In this document: piece by piece, positions 31,853 to 39,629 of the stretch
Layout: each line of letters opens with the position of its first letter
Position numbering within the stretch: the stretch's first letter is position 1
The notes under the pieces: generated by a model
Databases searched by the model: none
The model's input: only the letters and a program-made list of their open reading frames with translations
Told to the model about the DNA's origin: nothing
Made by a program: the position numbers and the translations under genes
Assembly: GCA_016210515.1 (NCBI GenBank)
Contig: JACQTZ010000010.1
Location: 1-46,986 of the forward strand
Length of the DNA: 46,986 nt
Source of the DNA: Chloroflexota bacterium
GTDB taxonomy: Bacteria; Chloroflexota; Dehalococcoidia; UBA2985
Direction of reading: 5' to 3'

Positions 31853-32134
31853 ATGACACTAGAGGGATGGAGAGAGCTGCCTACAGGTGGCCTGGTTTCC
31901 AAGCCGGGCAGCACCGTGGATGTGGAGACCGGGTCCTGGGCCGTTCAGCGCCCGAAGGTGGACCTGGACAGGTGTGTTCACTGCATGATCTGCTGGATTT
32001 TCTGCCCCGATAGCAGCATTCTGGTGGAGAATGGCAAGGTGGTGGGAGTGGACTACTTCCACTGCAAGGGGTGCGGCATCTGCGCCGAGGAGTGCCCCAG
32101 GAAGTGTATCGAGATGTTAGAGGGGCTGGCCTAG
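31853..32134 (+). CDS. porD: 2-oxoacid:ferredoxin oxidoreductase, delta (2[4Fe-4S]) subunit
   Basis: 93 aa, ATG 31853 with GGAGGTG. Two ferredoxin motifs: Cys-Val-His-Cys-Met-Ile-Cys-Trp-Ile-Phe-Cys-Pro and Cys-Lys-Gly-Cys-Gly-Ile-Cys-Ala-Glu-Glu-Cys-Pro. It wires the thiamine site to external ferredoxin. Fits between gamma and alpha as in four-subunit archaeal and Thermotoga-type PFOR. Confidence 0.95.
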   Translation: MTLEGWRELPTGGLVSKPGSTVDVETGSWAVQRPKVDLDRCVHCMICWIFCPDSSILVENGKVVGVDYFHCKGCGICAEECPRKCIEMLEGLA

Positions 32135-32191
32135 GCCGTCCAGTCTAAGTTAGAATCGCCGGAGAAATCAAGCCTGCCGTAGGAGGGATGA

Positions 32192-33418
32192 ATGTCGACA
32201 GGAGCCAGGGCCAAGACCAGGCCGGGGGTTGTCAAGGGTACGCCCGTAGCATTGAACGGGGCCAATATGGTGGCTAATGCCATGCGCCAGATGCACCCCG
32301 ACGTGGTGGCGTGCTACCCCGTGACCCCCCAGACTATTCTCACGGAAGCCTTTAGCGAGTTCGTGGCTAACGGCCAGGTGCATACCGAGTTTGTCCTGGT
32401 GGAGAGCGAGCACGCCGCCATGAGCGCCTGCATCGGCGCGTCGTCAGCGGGAGCGCGAGTTCAAACGGCCACATCAGGCCCTGGGCTGGCCCTTATGTGG
32501 GAGGTGCTGTGGGTTGCCTCGGGGTCTCGCTTACCCATCGTCATGCACCTGTGTACCCGGTCCCTCAGCGCACCTCTCAACATCCTTGGGGACCATCACG
32601 ACATGATGGGGATGAGGGATACTGGCTGGATTATCCTCAGCGCTGAGACGGGCCAGGAGGCCTACGATAATGCCCTCCAGGCGGTGCGCATTGCCGAGCA
32701 TCCAGATGTGATGCTTCCCGTGGTCTCCGCCATGGATGGATTCACCATCACTCACTCGGTGGAACGTGGGGAGATCCTTCCCGACGAAGTGGTGGCGCGA
32801 TTTGTGGGCACGTACCAAGCGCCCTTTAGCCTTCTGGACCTGGACAATCCTATCACTCTGGGAGCCATGGACTTCCATGACTACTACTTTGAGCACAAGC
32901 GGCAGCAGCTCCAGGCTATGGAGCGTGCCCGAGAGGTGGCCGTCCAGGTGGCCAAGGAGTACGGTGACATGACGGGGCGCTACTACGGGGCTGTGGAGCC
33001 TTACATGATGGATGACGCGGAGGTGGCCATTGTGATTATGGGCTCCGCGGCAGGGACGGTGCGCACGGTGGTGGATGGGCTGCGCCAGGAGGGCATACGG
33101 GCCGGAGTGGTGCGGGTGCGGTTTCTGCGTCCTTTTCCGGCGGAAGAGATTGCGCAGGCCCTCTCTGGAGTGCGGGCCGCCGCGGTGCTGGAGCGAAGCA
33201 TCGCCTATGGCTCCGCCAGCTACAACGCCCTTCATGCGGAGGTATGCACCAGCCTGTACTCCAGGGGGATGGCTATTCCTCTGGAGAGCTGCATCTATGG
33301 CCTGGGCGGCAGGAATACGGTTCCCTCCCAGTTCCACAAGGTGTACATGGATATCCTTCACCTGGAAGAGAACAGCCCTGTGCCCGGCGGTGTGAAGTAC
33401 GTGGACTTGAGGGATTAG
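32192..33418 (+). CDS. porA: Pyruvate (2-oxoacid):ferredoxin oxidoreductase, alpha subunit
   Basis: 408 aa, ATG 32192 with AGGAGGG 4 nt upstream. Family features: Tyr-Pro-Val-Thr-Pro-Gln-Thr near residue 48 (substrate loop), Glu-Ser-Glu-His-Ala-Ala, Thr-Ala-Thr-Ser-Gly-Pro-Gly-Leu-Ala-Leu-Met, and Asn-Ile-Leu-Gly-Asp-His-His-Asp. The order gamma-delta-alpha-beta is the classical POR order. Pyruvate is the likely substrate given the adjoining E1/E2 genes, but 2-oxoisovalerate or another 2-oxoacid cannot be excluded. Confidence 0.93.
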   Translation: MSTGARAKTRPGVVKGTPVALNGANMVANAMRQMHPDVVACYPVTPQTILTEAFSEFVANGQVHTEFVLVESEHAAMSACIGASSAGARVQTATSGPGLALMWEVLWVASGSRLPIVMHLCTRSLSAPLNILGDHHDMMGMRDTGWIILSAETGQEAYDNALQAVRIAEHPDVMLPVVSAMDGFTITHSVERGEILPDEVVARFVGTYQAPFSLLDLDNPITLGAMDFHDYYFEHKRQQLQAMERAREVAVQVAKEYGDMTGRYYGAVEPYMMDDAEVAIVIMGSAAGTVRTVVDGLRQEGIRAGVVRVRFLRPFPAEEIAQALSGVRAAAVLERSIAYGSASYNALHAEVCTSLYSRGMAIPLESCIYGLGGRNTVPSQFHKVYMDILHLEENSPVPGGVKYVDLRD

Positions 33419-33439
33419 AGGGTTGGAAAGAGGAATGAC

Positions 33440-34369
33440 ATGGCAGTAGTCCTTAGAGATATTGCAGATCAGCAGTCGCCTCTGGCCCCGGGGCATGGCC
33501 TGTGTCCCGGTTGTGCTGAACCGGTGGTGGTGCGGCAGGTGCTCCATGCGTTGGGCAAACCGGCGGTGGTCTCCGTCGCCACGGGATGCCTGGAGGTATC
33601 CACCACCCGTTTCCCCAAGACGGCCTGGCGCACTCCACTGATACACAGCGCCTTTGAGAACGCCGCCTCCACCATAAGCGGAGTGGAAGCAGCTTACAAG
33701 GCCCTGGTGCGTCGAGGAGCCATGGAGGAGAAGGATATGGCTTTTGTGGTGTTCGGTGGAGACGGGGCCACCTACGACATCGGCTTTCAGTGGCTCAGCG
33801 GAGCACTGGAGCGGGGGCACCGTTTCATCTACATCTGTTTGAACAACGAAGGGTACATGAACACGGGCATACAGCGAAGCGGCGCCACCATCCTGGGCAC
33901 ATGGACTACCACCACTCCGGTGGGTACCGAGAGGCCGGGAAAGATGGAGTGGCGCAAGGATATGACTCGTATCGTGGCTGACCACAACATACCCTTCGTG
34001 GCCCAGGCGGCAACTCATGCCTGGAGAGACCTGATGACCAAGGTGCAGCAGGCAGACGCGGCGAAAGGCCCGGCCTTCATCAACGTCCTTTCTCCGTGCG
34101 ACCGGGGCTGGCGCTTCGAGCCAAAGGACACCATGTCTATCAGCCAGCTTGCGGTGGATACCTGTATGTGGCCCCTCTACGAGGTGAACCACGGGACGTG
34201 GAAGCTCAACTATAAGCCCCGGAACAAGAAGCCCGTCACCGAATGGCTCAAGTCCCAGGGCCGCTTCTCCCATCTATTGCGGCCTGAGAACCAGCTTGTG
34301 GTTGAGGAAATCCAGGACAGGGTTGACAAGGAGTGGGAAAGCCTGCTCCGGCGTTGCGAAGGGCAGTAA
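33440..34369 (+). CDS. porB: Pyruvate (2-oxoacid):ferredoxin oxidoreductase, beta subunit
   Basis: 309 aa, ATG 33440. Binds thiamine diphosphate and the proximal 4Fe-4S cluster. Seen: Gly-Leu-Cys-Pro-Gly-Cys-Ala, Val-Ala-Thr-Gly-Cys-Leu-Glu, the TPP motif Gly-Gly-Asp-Gly-Ala-Thr-Tyr-Asp ... Leu-Asn-Asn-Glu-Gly-Tyr-Met-Asn-Thr-Gly, and Ser-Pro-Cys-Asp-Arg-Gly-Trp, giving four cluster Cys. Twenty-one nt after porA. Confidence 0.94.
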   Translation: MAVVLRDIADQQSPLAPGHGLCPGCAEPVVVRQVLHALGKPAVVSVATGCLEVSTTRFPKTAWRTPLIHSAFENAASTISGVEAAYKALVRRGAMEEKDMAFVVFGGDGATYDIGFQWLSGALERGHRFIYICLNNEGYMNTGIQRSGATILGTWTTTTPVGTERPGKMEWRKDMTRIVADHNIPFVAQAATHAWRDLMTKVQQADAAKGPAFINVLSPCDRGWRFEPKDTMSISQLAVDTCMWPLYEVNHGTWKLNYKPRNKKPVTEWLKSQGRFSHLLRPENQLVVEEIQDRVDKEWESLLRRCEGQ

Positions 34370-34460
34370 AGCAGAGGGAGGGCAGGGCGTGCCCTGCACC
34401 CACATTTGGCTGGTATTGCACTGGTCTGACCGTCTTTCCCTTGCGGGAAGGACCGGCAAA

Positions 34461-34510
34461 GGGGCTTCGTCCCTCTGCAACCCCTTTCTTCAGCAGCCTG
34501 CTAAAGAGCA
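34461..34510. repeat. GGGGCTTCG...GCAGCCTGCTAA element, copy 2
   Basis: Matches 17642-17689 over its full length with few changes. It lies in the 168-bp gap between porB and pdhA, together with a GGCAGGGCGTGCCCTGC palindrome at 34380-34396, and could end or modulate readthrough from por into pdh. Confidence 0.7.
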
Positions 34511-34537
34511 GGGCTTGGCTCGGGGCAGGTAGGTGCT

Positions 34538-35515
34538 GTGAGAGTTCAGGAGACGCTGGACAAAAGCCAGGTCATGGGGTTCTACCGGCAGATGCTCCTC
34601 ATCCGGGTCTTTGAGGAGAGGTCGGCGGAGCAGTACATGCTGGGCAAGATACGGGGCTTCCTCCACCTGTACATTGGTGAGGAAGCCATTGCTGTGGGGG
34701 CCATCTCGGCCCTGGAGGCCAGGGACTACGTGGTGACTCACTATCGTGACCACGGACACGCCCTGGCGCGAGGAATGGAGCCTGGGGCGGTGATGGCGGA
34801 GCTTTTCGGCAAGGCCACCGGATGCAGCAAGGGGAAGGGCGGCTCCATGCACCTCTTCGATGTGTCCAGGAACTTCATGGGAGGATACGCCATCGTCGGG
34901 GGGCAGCTTCCCCTGGCGCTGGGGCTGGCCCTGGCCAGCAAGTACCGAGGCGAAGACCGGGTGGTGTTGTGCTTCCTGGGAGACGGGGCCTTGAACGAGG
35001 GCGAGTTCCACGAGTCCATGAACCTGGCCTCCCTGTGGCAGTTGCCCGTGGTTTTCTTCTGCGAGAATAACCTGTACGGTATGGGTGCCCCCGTTGACCA
35101 GACCCTGGTATTCCACCAGGAAATCTACAAGATGGCTAACGCCTATCACATGCCCTCCAAACGGGTGGACGGCATGGACGTGCTGGCTGTACGGGAGGCC
35201 ACCAGGGCGGCGGTGGAGCTGGTCCGGAGCGGTGGTGGCCCCTTTTTCATGGAGGCCCTGACCTACAGGTTCAGGGGCCACTCCATGGCCGACCCCGCGG
35301 CGTACAGGACCAGGAGAGAGGAGGAGGAGTGGCGGGAGAGAGACCCTATTCTTGCGCTCAAGAATCAGATGATAGCTGACGGGCTGGCCTCCGAGGAGGA
35401 GCTGGGTGCAACGTATCGGGAGGTGGAAAAGGAGGTGGAGGAGGCTGTTGCCTTTGCCGACGAAAGTCCCTTCCCGGAGCCAGGCGCTCTCTATGAGGAC
35501 ATGTACGAGAAGTAA
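34538..35515 (+). CDS. pdhA: Pyruvate dehydrogenase-type E1 component, alpha subunit
   Basis: 325 aa from GTG 34538 (GTAGGTG just upstream). Thiamine-diphosphate 2-oxoacid decarboxylase alpha chain: Tyr-Ile-Gly-Glu-Glu-Ala-Ile, Tyr-Arg-Asp-His-Gly, Gly-Lys-Gly-Gly-Ser-Met-His, and the TPP motif Gly-Asp-Gly-Ala-Leu-Asn-Glu-Gly ... Glu-Asn-Asn. A Tyr-Arg-Phe-Arg-Gly-His-Ser-Met-Ala-Asp follows. The short length also fits acetoin dehydrogenase AcoA; substrate is uncertain between pyruvate, acetoin and branched-chain oxoacids. Confidence 0.88.
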   Translation: MRVQETLDKSQVMGFYRQMLLIRVFEERSAEQYMLGKIRGFLHLYIGEEAIAVGAISALEARDYVVTHYRDHGHALARGMEPGAVMAELFGKATGCSKGKGGSMHLFDVSRNFMGGYAIVGGQLPLALGLALASKYRGEDRVVLCFLGDGALNEGEFHESMNLASLWQLPVVFFCENNLYGMGAPVDQTLVFHQEIYKMANAYHMPSKRVDGMDVLAVREATRAAVELVRSGGGPFFMEALTYRFRGHSMADPAAYRTRREEEEWRERDPILALKNQMIADGLASEEELGATYREVEKEVEEAVAFADESPFPEPGALYEDMYEK

Positions 35516-35550
35516 GTCCTGTCACCCTTTGGCAAGCCAGGAGACCCCGC

Positions 35551-35588
35551 CCCAGATTGCCACGGGCGGGGACGCCCTCGCAATGACA
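35551..35588. repeat. GATT...AATGACA repeat, degenerate copy
   Basis: In the pdhA-pdhB gap: AGATTGCC, GGGCG/CGCCC arms, then CGCAATGACA, sharing borders with 6833-6870. Confidence 0.5.
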
Positions 35589-35629
35589 ATGCTCTCACAA
35601 GCGCTCAGAATGACAAACAGGAGCAAGAG

Positions 35630-36604
35630 TTGGTGCAGATAACATACCGAGACGCCATAACCCGTGCCCTGCGAGAGGCGCTGGAGGATGAGAGGGTCTT
35701 CCTGATGGGGGAGGACATCGGGGCCTATGGCGGGGCGTACGCGGTTACCAGGGGCCTGCTGGCTGAGTACGGGCCGAAGCGAGTTCGGGAGACCCCTATC
35801 TCGGAGTCGGTCATAGTGGGAGCCGGGACGGGCGCGGCCATGGCCGGATTAAGGCCCATTGTGGAGCTTATGACCATCAACTTCAGCTTTCTGGCCATGG
35901 ACCAGATTGTGAACCACCTGGCCAAGGTGCGGTACATGTCCGGAGGGCAGATCAAGGCCCCGCTCATCATTCGGACTGTCACCGGAGGGGGTGCTCAGGT
36001 GGGTGCTACCCACTCTCAGAGCGTGGAGGGGTGGTTCGCCGCGGTGCCGGGCCTGCGGGTGGCAGTCCCCGCCACGCCCTACGACGCCCTGGGCCTCTTC
36101 CGATACGCTTTGCAGCAGGAAGACCCGGTTGTTTTCGTGGAGCACACTCTCCTGTACAGCAGCCGGGGTGAGGTTCCAGAGGAGCGGTACGTTGTGCCCT
36201 TCGGGAGGGCCGACGTGAAGCGGCCTGGCACCGATATAACCATCGTGGCCTATAGCCGCATGGTGACGGTGGCCCTGGCGGCCGCGGAGGAGCTTCTGGG
36301 CCGGGGAATCAGTGCCGAGGTGGTAGACCTTCGCACCCTCAGCCCCCTGGACGGGGAGACGGTGGTAGCATCGGTGAGGAAGACGGGCCATGCCGTGGTG
36401 GTGGAGGAGACGTGGCGCACCGGAGGGTTTGGCGCTACCGTGGTGGGGCTGATCCAGGAGGAGGCCTTTGACTCCCTGGACGCGCCGGTGGCCAGGGTGG
36501 CCGGGGCAGAGGTTCCTATGCCCTACTCTCGATACCTGGAGCAGGCTGCTATTCCCGACGAGGGCCGGGTTATTCAAGCGGTGGAATCCGCCCTGGGCCG
36601 GTAG
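35630..36604 (+). CDS. pdhB: Pyruvate dehydrogenase-type E1 component, beta subunit
   Basis: 324 aa from TTG 35630 (AGGAG at 35619-35623) or GTG 35633. Family motifs: Ile-Thr-Tyr-Arg-Asp-Ala-Ile-Thr, Gly-Glu-Asp-Ile-Gly-Ala-Tyr-Gly-Gly, Thr-Pro-Ile-Ser-Glu, Gly-Gly-Ala-Gln-Val-Gly-Ala-Thr-His-Ser-Gln, Asp-Leu-Arg-Thr-Leu-Ser-Pro-Leu-Asp, and Val-Val-Glu-Glu near the end. Forms the alpha2beta2 E1 with PdhA. Confidence 0.92.
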   Translation: MVQITYRDAITRALREALEDERVFLMGEDIGAYGGAYAVTRGLLAEYGPKRVRETPISESVIVGAGTGAAMAGLRPIVELMTINFSFLAMDQIVNHLAKVRYMSGGQIKAPLIIRTVTGGGAQVGATHSQSVEGWFAAVPGLRVAVPATPYDALGLFRYALQQEDPVVFVEHTLLYSSRGEVPEERYVVPFGRADVKRPGTDITIVAYSRMVTVALAAAEELLGRGISAEVVDLRTLSPLDGETVVASVRKTGHAVVVEETWRTGGFGATVVGLIQEEAFDSLDAPVARVAGAEVPMPYSRYLEQAAIPDEGRVIQAVESALGR

Positions 36605-36629
36605 TATATGGCGTTAGGAGGTACAAAGA

Positions 36630-37841
36630 GTGGCTACCACAGTCGTTATGCCTCAGATGGGCTACGATATGAAAGAAGGAACCCTCGTCCGCTGGCTGAA
36701 GCGGGAGGGTGAGGAGGTCAAGAGGGGGGAACCCATCGCCGAAATCGAGACGGACAAGGCTGTGGTGGAGATGGAGGCCTACGCCTCTGGCGTTCTGCTC
36801 AAGACCGTGGTGGCAGAGGGGGCCACGGTGCCCGTGGGCCAGGCCATCGCCTTCATAGGAAGCCCTGGGGAGCCGCTGCCGGAGATGGTTAGAGCGCCGA
36901 CCGAGGCCGAGGCTTCGGAAGGGGCAGCAGCCCAGCCGGAGGCGGCCAGGCTGTCTGGAGTCTCTGTCGCCAGGGGCCAGGTAAGGGCATCACCTCTGGC
37001 CCGCAGGCTGGCGGAGGAGAAGGGGATAGACCTGGCCCAGGTGCCAGGCACAGGCCCCGGCGGGCGCATCACCAGGGAGGACGTGCTGGCCTGTGAGACG
37101 CGCATGAGGGAGGCGGTAGTAGCCGCGCCAACTGTGGAGGCAGCGCCCGCGCCATCTGAGGGCGAGGTTGTTCCCCTCTCACGTATGCGACAGGCCATCG
37201 CCCGCAGGACGGCTCAGAGCAAGCGGGAGGCCCCTCACTTCTACGTCACCGCCGATGTGGATATGACCCTGGCCATGACTCTGCGACAGCAGCTCAACGA
37301 GACCCTGGGCGGGGAAGTCCATGTATCCGTCAACGACCTCATAGTCAAGGCGTGCGCCCTGGCCCTGGAAAAGTACCCCACCTTCAACGCCACCTTCCAA
37401 GGTGACCACCTGAGGATAAACTCAGAGATAAACATGGGCATAGCCGTTGCCGTGGGGCAGGGGCTCATCGTGGCCTCTTTGGGGGAGTGTCGAGGCAGGT
37501 CTCTGGTGAATATCTCCAGAGCCGCCAAAGAGGTGGTGGAGAGGGCCCAGAGGGGCGTGATGCGAGAAGAGGAGTACACCGGCAGCACCTTCAGCATCAG
37601 CAACATGGGCATGTTCGACGTGGACAGCTTTACGGCCATCATTTACCCTCCCCAGGCCGCGGTGCTGGCGGTGGGCACGGTGCGAAAGCAGCCGGTGGTG
37701 CGTAATGACCAGATAACCATCGCTCAGGTGATGAGGGCGACTCTCTCCACAGACCACCGAGTGGCCGACGGCGCTCAAGCGGCCCAGTTCCTGGTGGAGG
37801 TCAAGCGGCTGCTGGAGAGCCCCGTTAACCTGTTAGAGTAG
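36630..37841 (+). CDS. pdhC: Dihydrolipoamide acyltransferase (E2)
   Basis: 403 aa from GTG 36630 with TTAGGAGGT. One lipoyl domain (1-77) with Lys43 in Glu-Thr-Asp-Lys-Ala; a Pro/Ala/Glu linker; a peripheral-subunit-binding domain about 115-150 (Ala-Ser-Pro-Leu-Ala-Arg-Arg-Leu-Ala then Gly-Thr-Gly-Pro-Gly-Gly-Arg-Ile); and a catalytic domain about 170-403 ending in His376-Arg-Val-Ala-Asp380-Gly, the acyl-transfer motif. Completes the E1-E2-E3 set with lpdA. The TAG stop overlaps the palindrome at 37838. Confidence 0.93.
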   Translation: MATTVVMPQMGYDMKEGTLVRWLKREGEEVKRGEPIAEIETDKAVVEMEAYASGVLLKTVVAEGATVPVGQAIAFIGSPGEPLPEMVRAPTEAEASEGAAAQPEAARLSGVSVARGQVRASPLARRLAEEKGIDLAQVPGTGPGGRITREDVLACETRMREAVVAAPTVEAAPAPSEGEVVPLSRMRQAIARRTAQSKREAPHFYVTADVDMTLAMTLRQQLNETLGGEVHVSVNDLIVKACALALEKYPTFNATFQGDHLRINSEINMGIAVAVGQGLIVASLGECRGRSLVNISRAAKEVVERAQRGVMREEEYTGSTFSISNMGMFDVDSFTAIIYPPQAAVLAVGTVRKQPVVRNDQITIAQVMRATLSTDHRVADGAQAAQFLVEVKRLLESPVNLLE

Positions 37842-37866
37842 GGGTGGGTTTGAAACCCGCCCCTAC
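37838..37866. terminator. Palindromic terminator at the end of pdhC
   Basis: GTAGGGGTGGGTT pairs with AACCCGCCCCTAC (one G-U). The stop codon of pdhC is part of the left arm. Same family as 27279-27307. No U-run follows. Confidence 0.6.
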
Positions 37867-37915
37867 AGGGGTGGTGGTACAATAAGTCAGGCCGACTGCA
37901 CGGTAGAAGGAGCGG

Positions 37916-38218
37916 ATGACAGCTATGGCAAACTTTGAGTACCTGCACACCTGGATCCTCTATGATGACAATGAGGATTCGGAAGATGAAGAATCCCTTG
38001 AGTCGCAGTTGAACAGGCTGGGCCAGCAGGGTTGGGAGCTGGTGAACATGACTCCCCACTGGGAGTGGACGTATGACCCCATCACCCAAATCCATGAATA
38101 CCAGGCGGTCAGTGAATTTGGGCCCGATGCCATGCCGACTAAATACACGGTAGAAGCTCCCTACTCCTTCCCCGACTACATCCGCGGCTGGTATTGCACC
38201 TTCAAACGGTCTCTCTAA
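37916..38218 (+). CDS. Small DUF4177-like protein, 100 aa
   Basis: ATG 37916 follows AGAAGGAG; ATG 37925 is an alternative. The central Leu-Asn-Arg-Leu-Gly-Gln-Gln-Gly-Trp-Glu-Leu-Val-Asn-Met is the recurring core of DUF4177-type small proteins (helix then Gly-Trp-Glu-Leu-Val strand). The N-terminus has Tyr-Leu-His-Thr-Trp-Ile-Leu-Tyr and an acidic run. Function of the family is not known. Confidence 0.65.
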   Translation: MTAMANFEYLHTWILYDDNEDSEDEESLESQLNRLGQQGWELVNMTPHWEWTYDPITQIHEYQAVSEFGPDAMPTKYTVEAPYSFPDYIRGWYCTFKRSL

Positions 38219-38246
38219 TATCGCGTCAGGCAATCAGGGCAACATA

Positions 38247-38312
38247 CGGGGGTGCAGGGGGCGAAGCCCCCGCCGGGGGTCTGGGGGTGTCCCCCAGATA
38301 CCCTATATTCCC
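38247..38312. repeat. GC-rich double-hairpin repeat
   Basis: Two hairpins in series: GGGGGCGAAGCCCCC (38257-38271) and CTGGGGGTGTCCCCCAG (38281-38297). Part of a gap with no gene (38219-38496). Confidence 0.6.
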
Positions 38313-38496
38313 CCCTCTCCAGCAGGAGACCTTGCTTGATATTATACCTACCGTGGATATTGGTGAGTCAGTCAAATGATGCCCTCACAAAGGGAACGCG
38401 GCTGGCTCTGGTTAGAAAGCTCTTCTTGTCTTGCGGCGGGTATCAGATGCCTATTCGGACAACAGCGAAGATTCCGAAGGGGCACAATCGGCAAAG

Positions 38497-39165
38497 TCAA
38501 ATTGCCCTTGCGATCACATCGGGAGTGTCATCCTTTGGAGAGTTCACCAGCGCGGATACTGGGTATGCCTCCATGTCCCCCGCCGCGTAAGGAACCAACA
38601 GGTCTCGCAAAGCGGTTTGGCTGGTTTGCTCAGGGCTTAACCAGATTCCTTCAGCCTCTCGTGGCAGGATGACAGGCATTCGGTTGTGAATTTGCTCCAT
38701 GACTTTGTTAGGCGTTGTGGTGATGATGGTGCATGACTGAACCGGCTCACCATCTGGCGACTTCCACGTCTCCCACAGACCTGCAAACCCAAACGGCTCA
38801 CCAGATTTAAGAATGATACGCATGGGTACTTTGCTCTTGCCCACTTTCATCCACTCGTAGAAGCTGTCTGCGATAACCAGGCAACGCCGTTTCTGGAACG
38901 CTTTGCGGAATACCGACCGTTCGGTAAGCGTTTCAGCCCTGGCATTGATCATGCGGTTTCCAATGGAGGGGTCTTTAGCCCAGAAGGGAATCAGTCCCCA
39001 CTTCATCATCTGAGCCTGATTCTCAGAGCCGTCGGCGGTGACTGTTAGGACCTGCTGAGTTGGCGCTATGTTGAACCGCACCTGGTAGGTCAACCCTGTA
39101 GCCCGGAAGTCGAAACGGTCTGCTAATCCCTCTATGTCTGTTGCCAGCGAGTATCGTCCACACAT
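38497..39165 (-). CDS. SOS response-associated peptidase, YedK/HMCES (SRAP) family
   Basis: 222 aa, ATG 39165. Cys2 (Met-Cys-Gly-Arg-Tyr) becomes the N-terminal nucleophile that traps abasic sites in single-stranded DNA. Also seen: Phe-Asn-Ile-Ala-Pro-Thr (Asn), Trp-Gly-Leu-Ile-Pro-Phe-Trp-Ala, Asn-Ala-Arg-Ala-Glu-Thr, Phe-Tyr-Glu-Trp (catalytic Glu) and Ile-His-Asn-Arg-Met-Pro-Val-Ile (His). Divergent from the mutasome operon. No ribosome site precedes the ATG and a TAAAAT lies 9 nt before it, so a leaderless mRNA is possible. Confidence 0.96.
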   Translation of the reverse strand: MCGRYSLATDIEGLADRFDFRATGLTYQVRFNIAPTQQVLTVTADGSENQAQMMKWGLIPFWAKDPSIGNRMINARAETLTERSVFRKAFQKRRCLVIADSFYEWMKVGKSKVPMRIILKSGEPFGFAGLWETWKSPDGEPVQSCTIITTTPNKVMEQIHNRMPVILPREAEGIWLSPEQTSQTALRDLLVPYAAGDMEAYPVSALVNSPKDDTPDVIARAI

Positions 39166-39212
39166 AGTATTGATATTTTACTACGGCACATGGTTAACAA
39201 GCCAATAACCCC

Positions 39213-39241
39213 TTGACAGCGTAGTACGGGCGTTCTATTAT
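39213..39241 (+). promoter_or_regulatory. Mutasome promoter with LexA-like box in the spacer
   Basis: TTGACA (39213-39218), 17 nt, TATTAT (39236-39241). Inside it AGTAC-GGGC-GTTCT (39223-39236) matches the Gram-positive/actinobacterial SOS box form AGAAC-N4-GTTCT with one mismatch. A repressor there would block RNA polymerase directly. Confidence 0.7.
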
Positions 39242-39269
39242 CTATCCTACATCAACTTGGAGGCAGCTC

Positions 39270-39566
39270 ATTCAGAATCCCGATGTCCCACTGGCAGAGT
39301 GGATGCACAAAGGCCGACGCTGGAGCCTCACAGAACGGGAGCCTACCACCATCTGTTATGCCGATCTGTGCCGCTACGCCGACGGATGTCTGCACCAGAC
39401 TCCCAGGCCAAGGCGGATTGCTCAGGCGAGATGCCCCAGGTACTGGCCGGAGGCCCTGAGACCTCCAGCTACACTGTCCAGGCTCGTCAGGGGTCTGCTG
39501 GAGCAGTATCGGATACTGGGCCAAAAGCAGAAGATGGCACGGTTCAGACAGCGAGTCTTACGGTAG
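39270..39566 (+). CDS. Small basic protein, first gene of the mutasome operon
   Basis: 87 aa from ATG 39303, or 98 aa if an ATT at 39270 is used. The ATT sits 6 nt after a strong GGAGG (39259-39263), and the extra residues (Gln-Asn-Pro-Asp-Val-Pro-Leu-Ala-Glu-Trp) look protein-like; ATG 39303 has no ribosome site. The protein is rich in Arg, has four Cys (Cys-Tyr-Ala-Asp-Leu-Cys, Cys-Leu-His, Arg-Cys-Pro) and a helical C-terminus. It occupies the place of imuA but is far too short and lacks a RecA-like fold. Function unknown. Confidence 0.5.
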   Translation: MQNPDVPLAEWMHKGRRWSLTEREPTTICYADLCRYADGCLHQTPRPRRIAQARCPRYWPEALRPPATLSRLVRGLLEQYRILGQKQKMARFRQRVLR

Positions 39567-39629
39567 CTTCTGCCCGAAGATAGCAGAAGTTACCATCGTT
39601 CCCAACTTCCCAAGGGTGAGCTACGCCTT

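Noticed and set aside
32531..34273. 580-codon minus-strand frame
   Set aside because: Antisense to porA and porB, whose motifs are unambiguous; long frame results from high GC.
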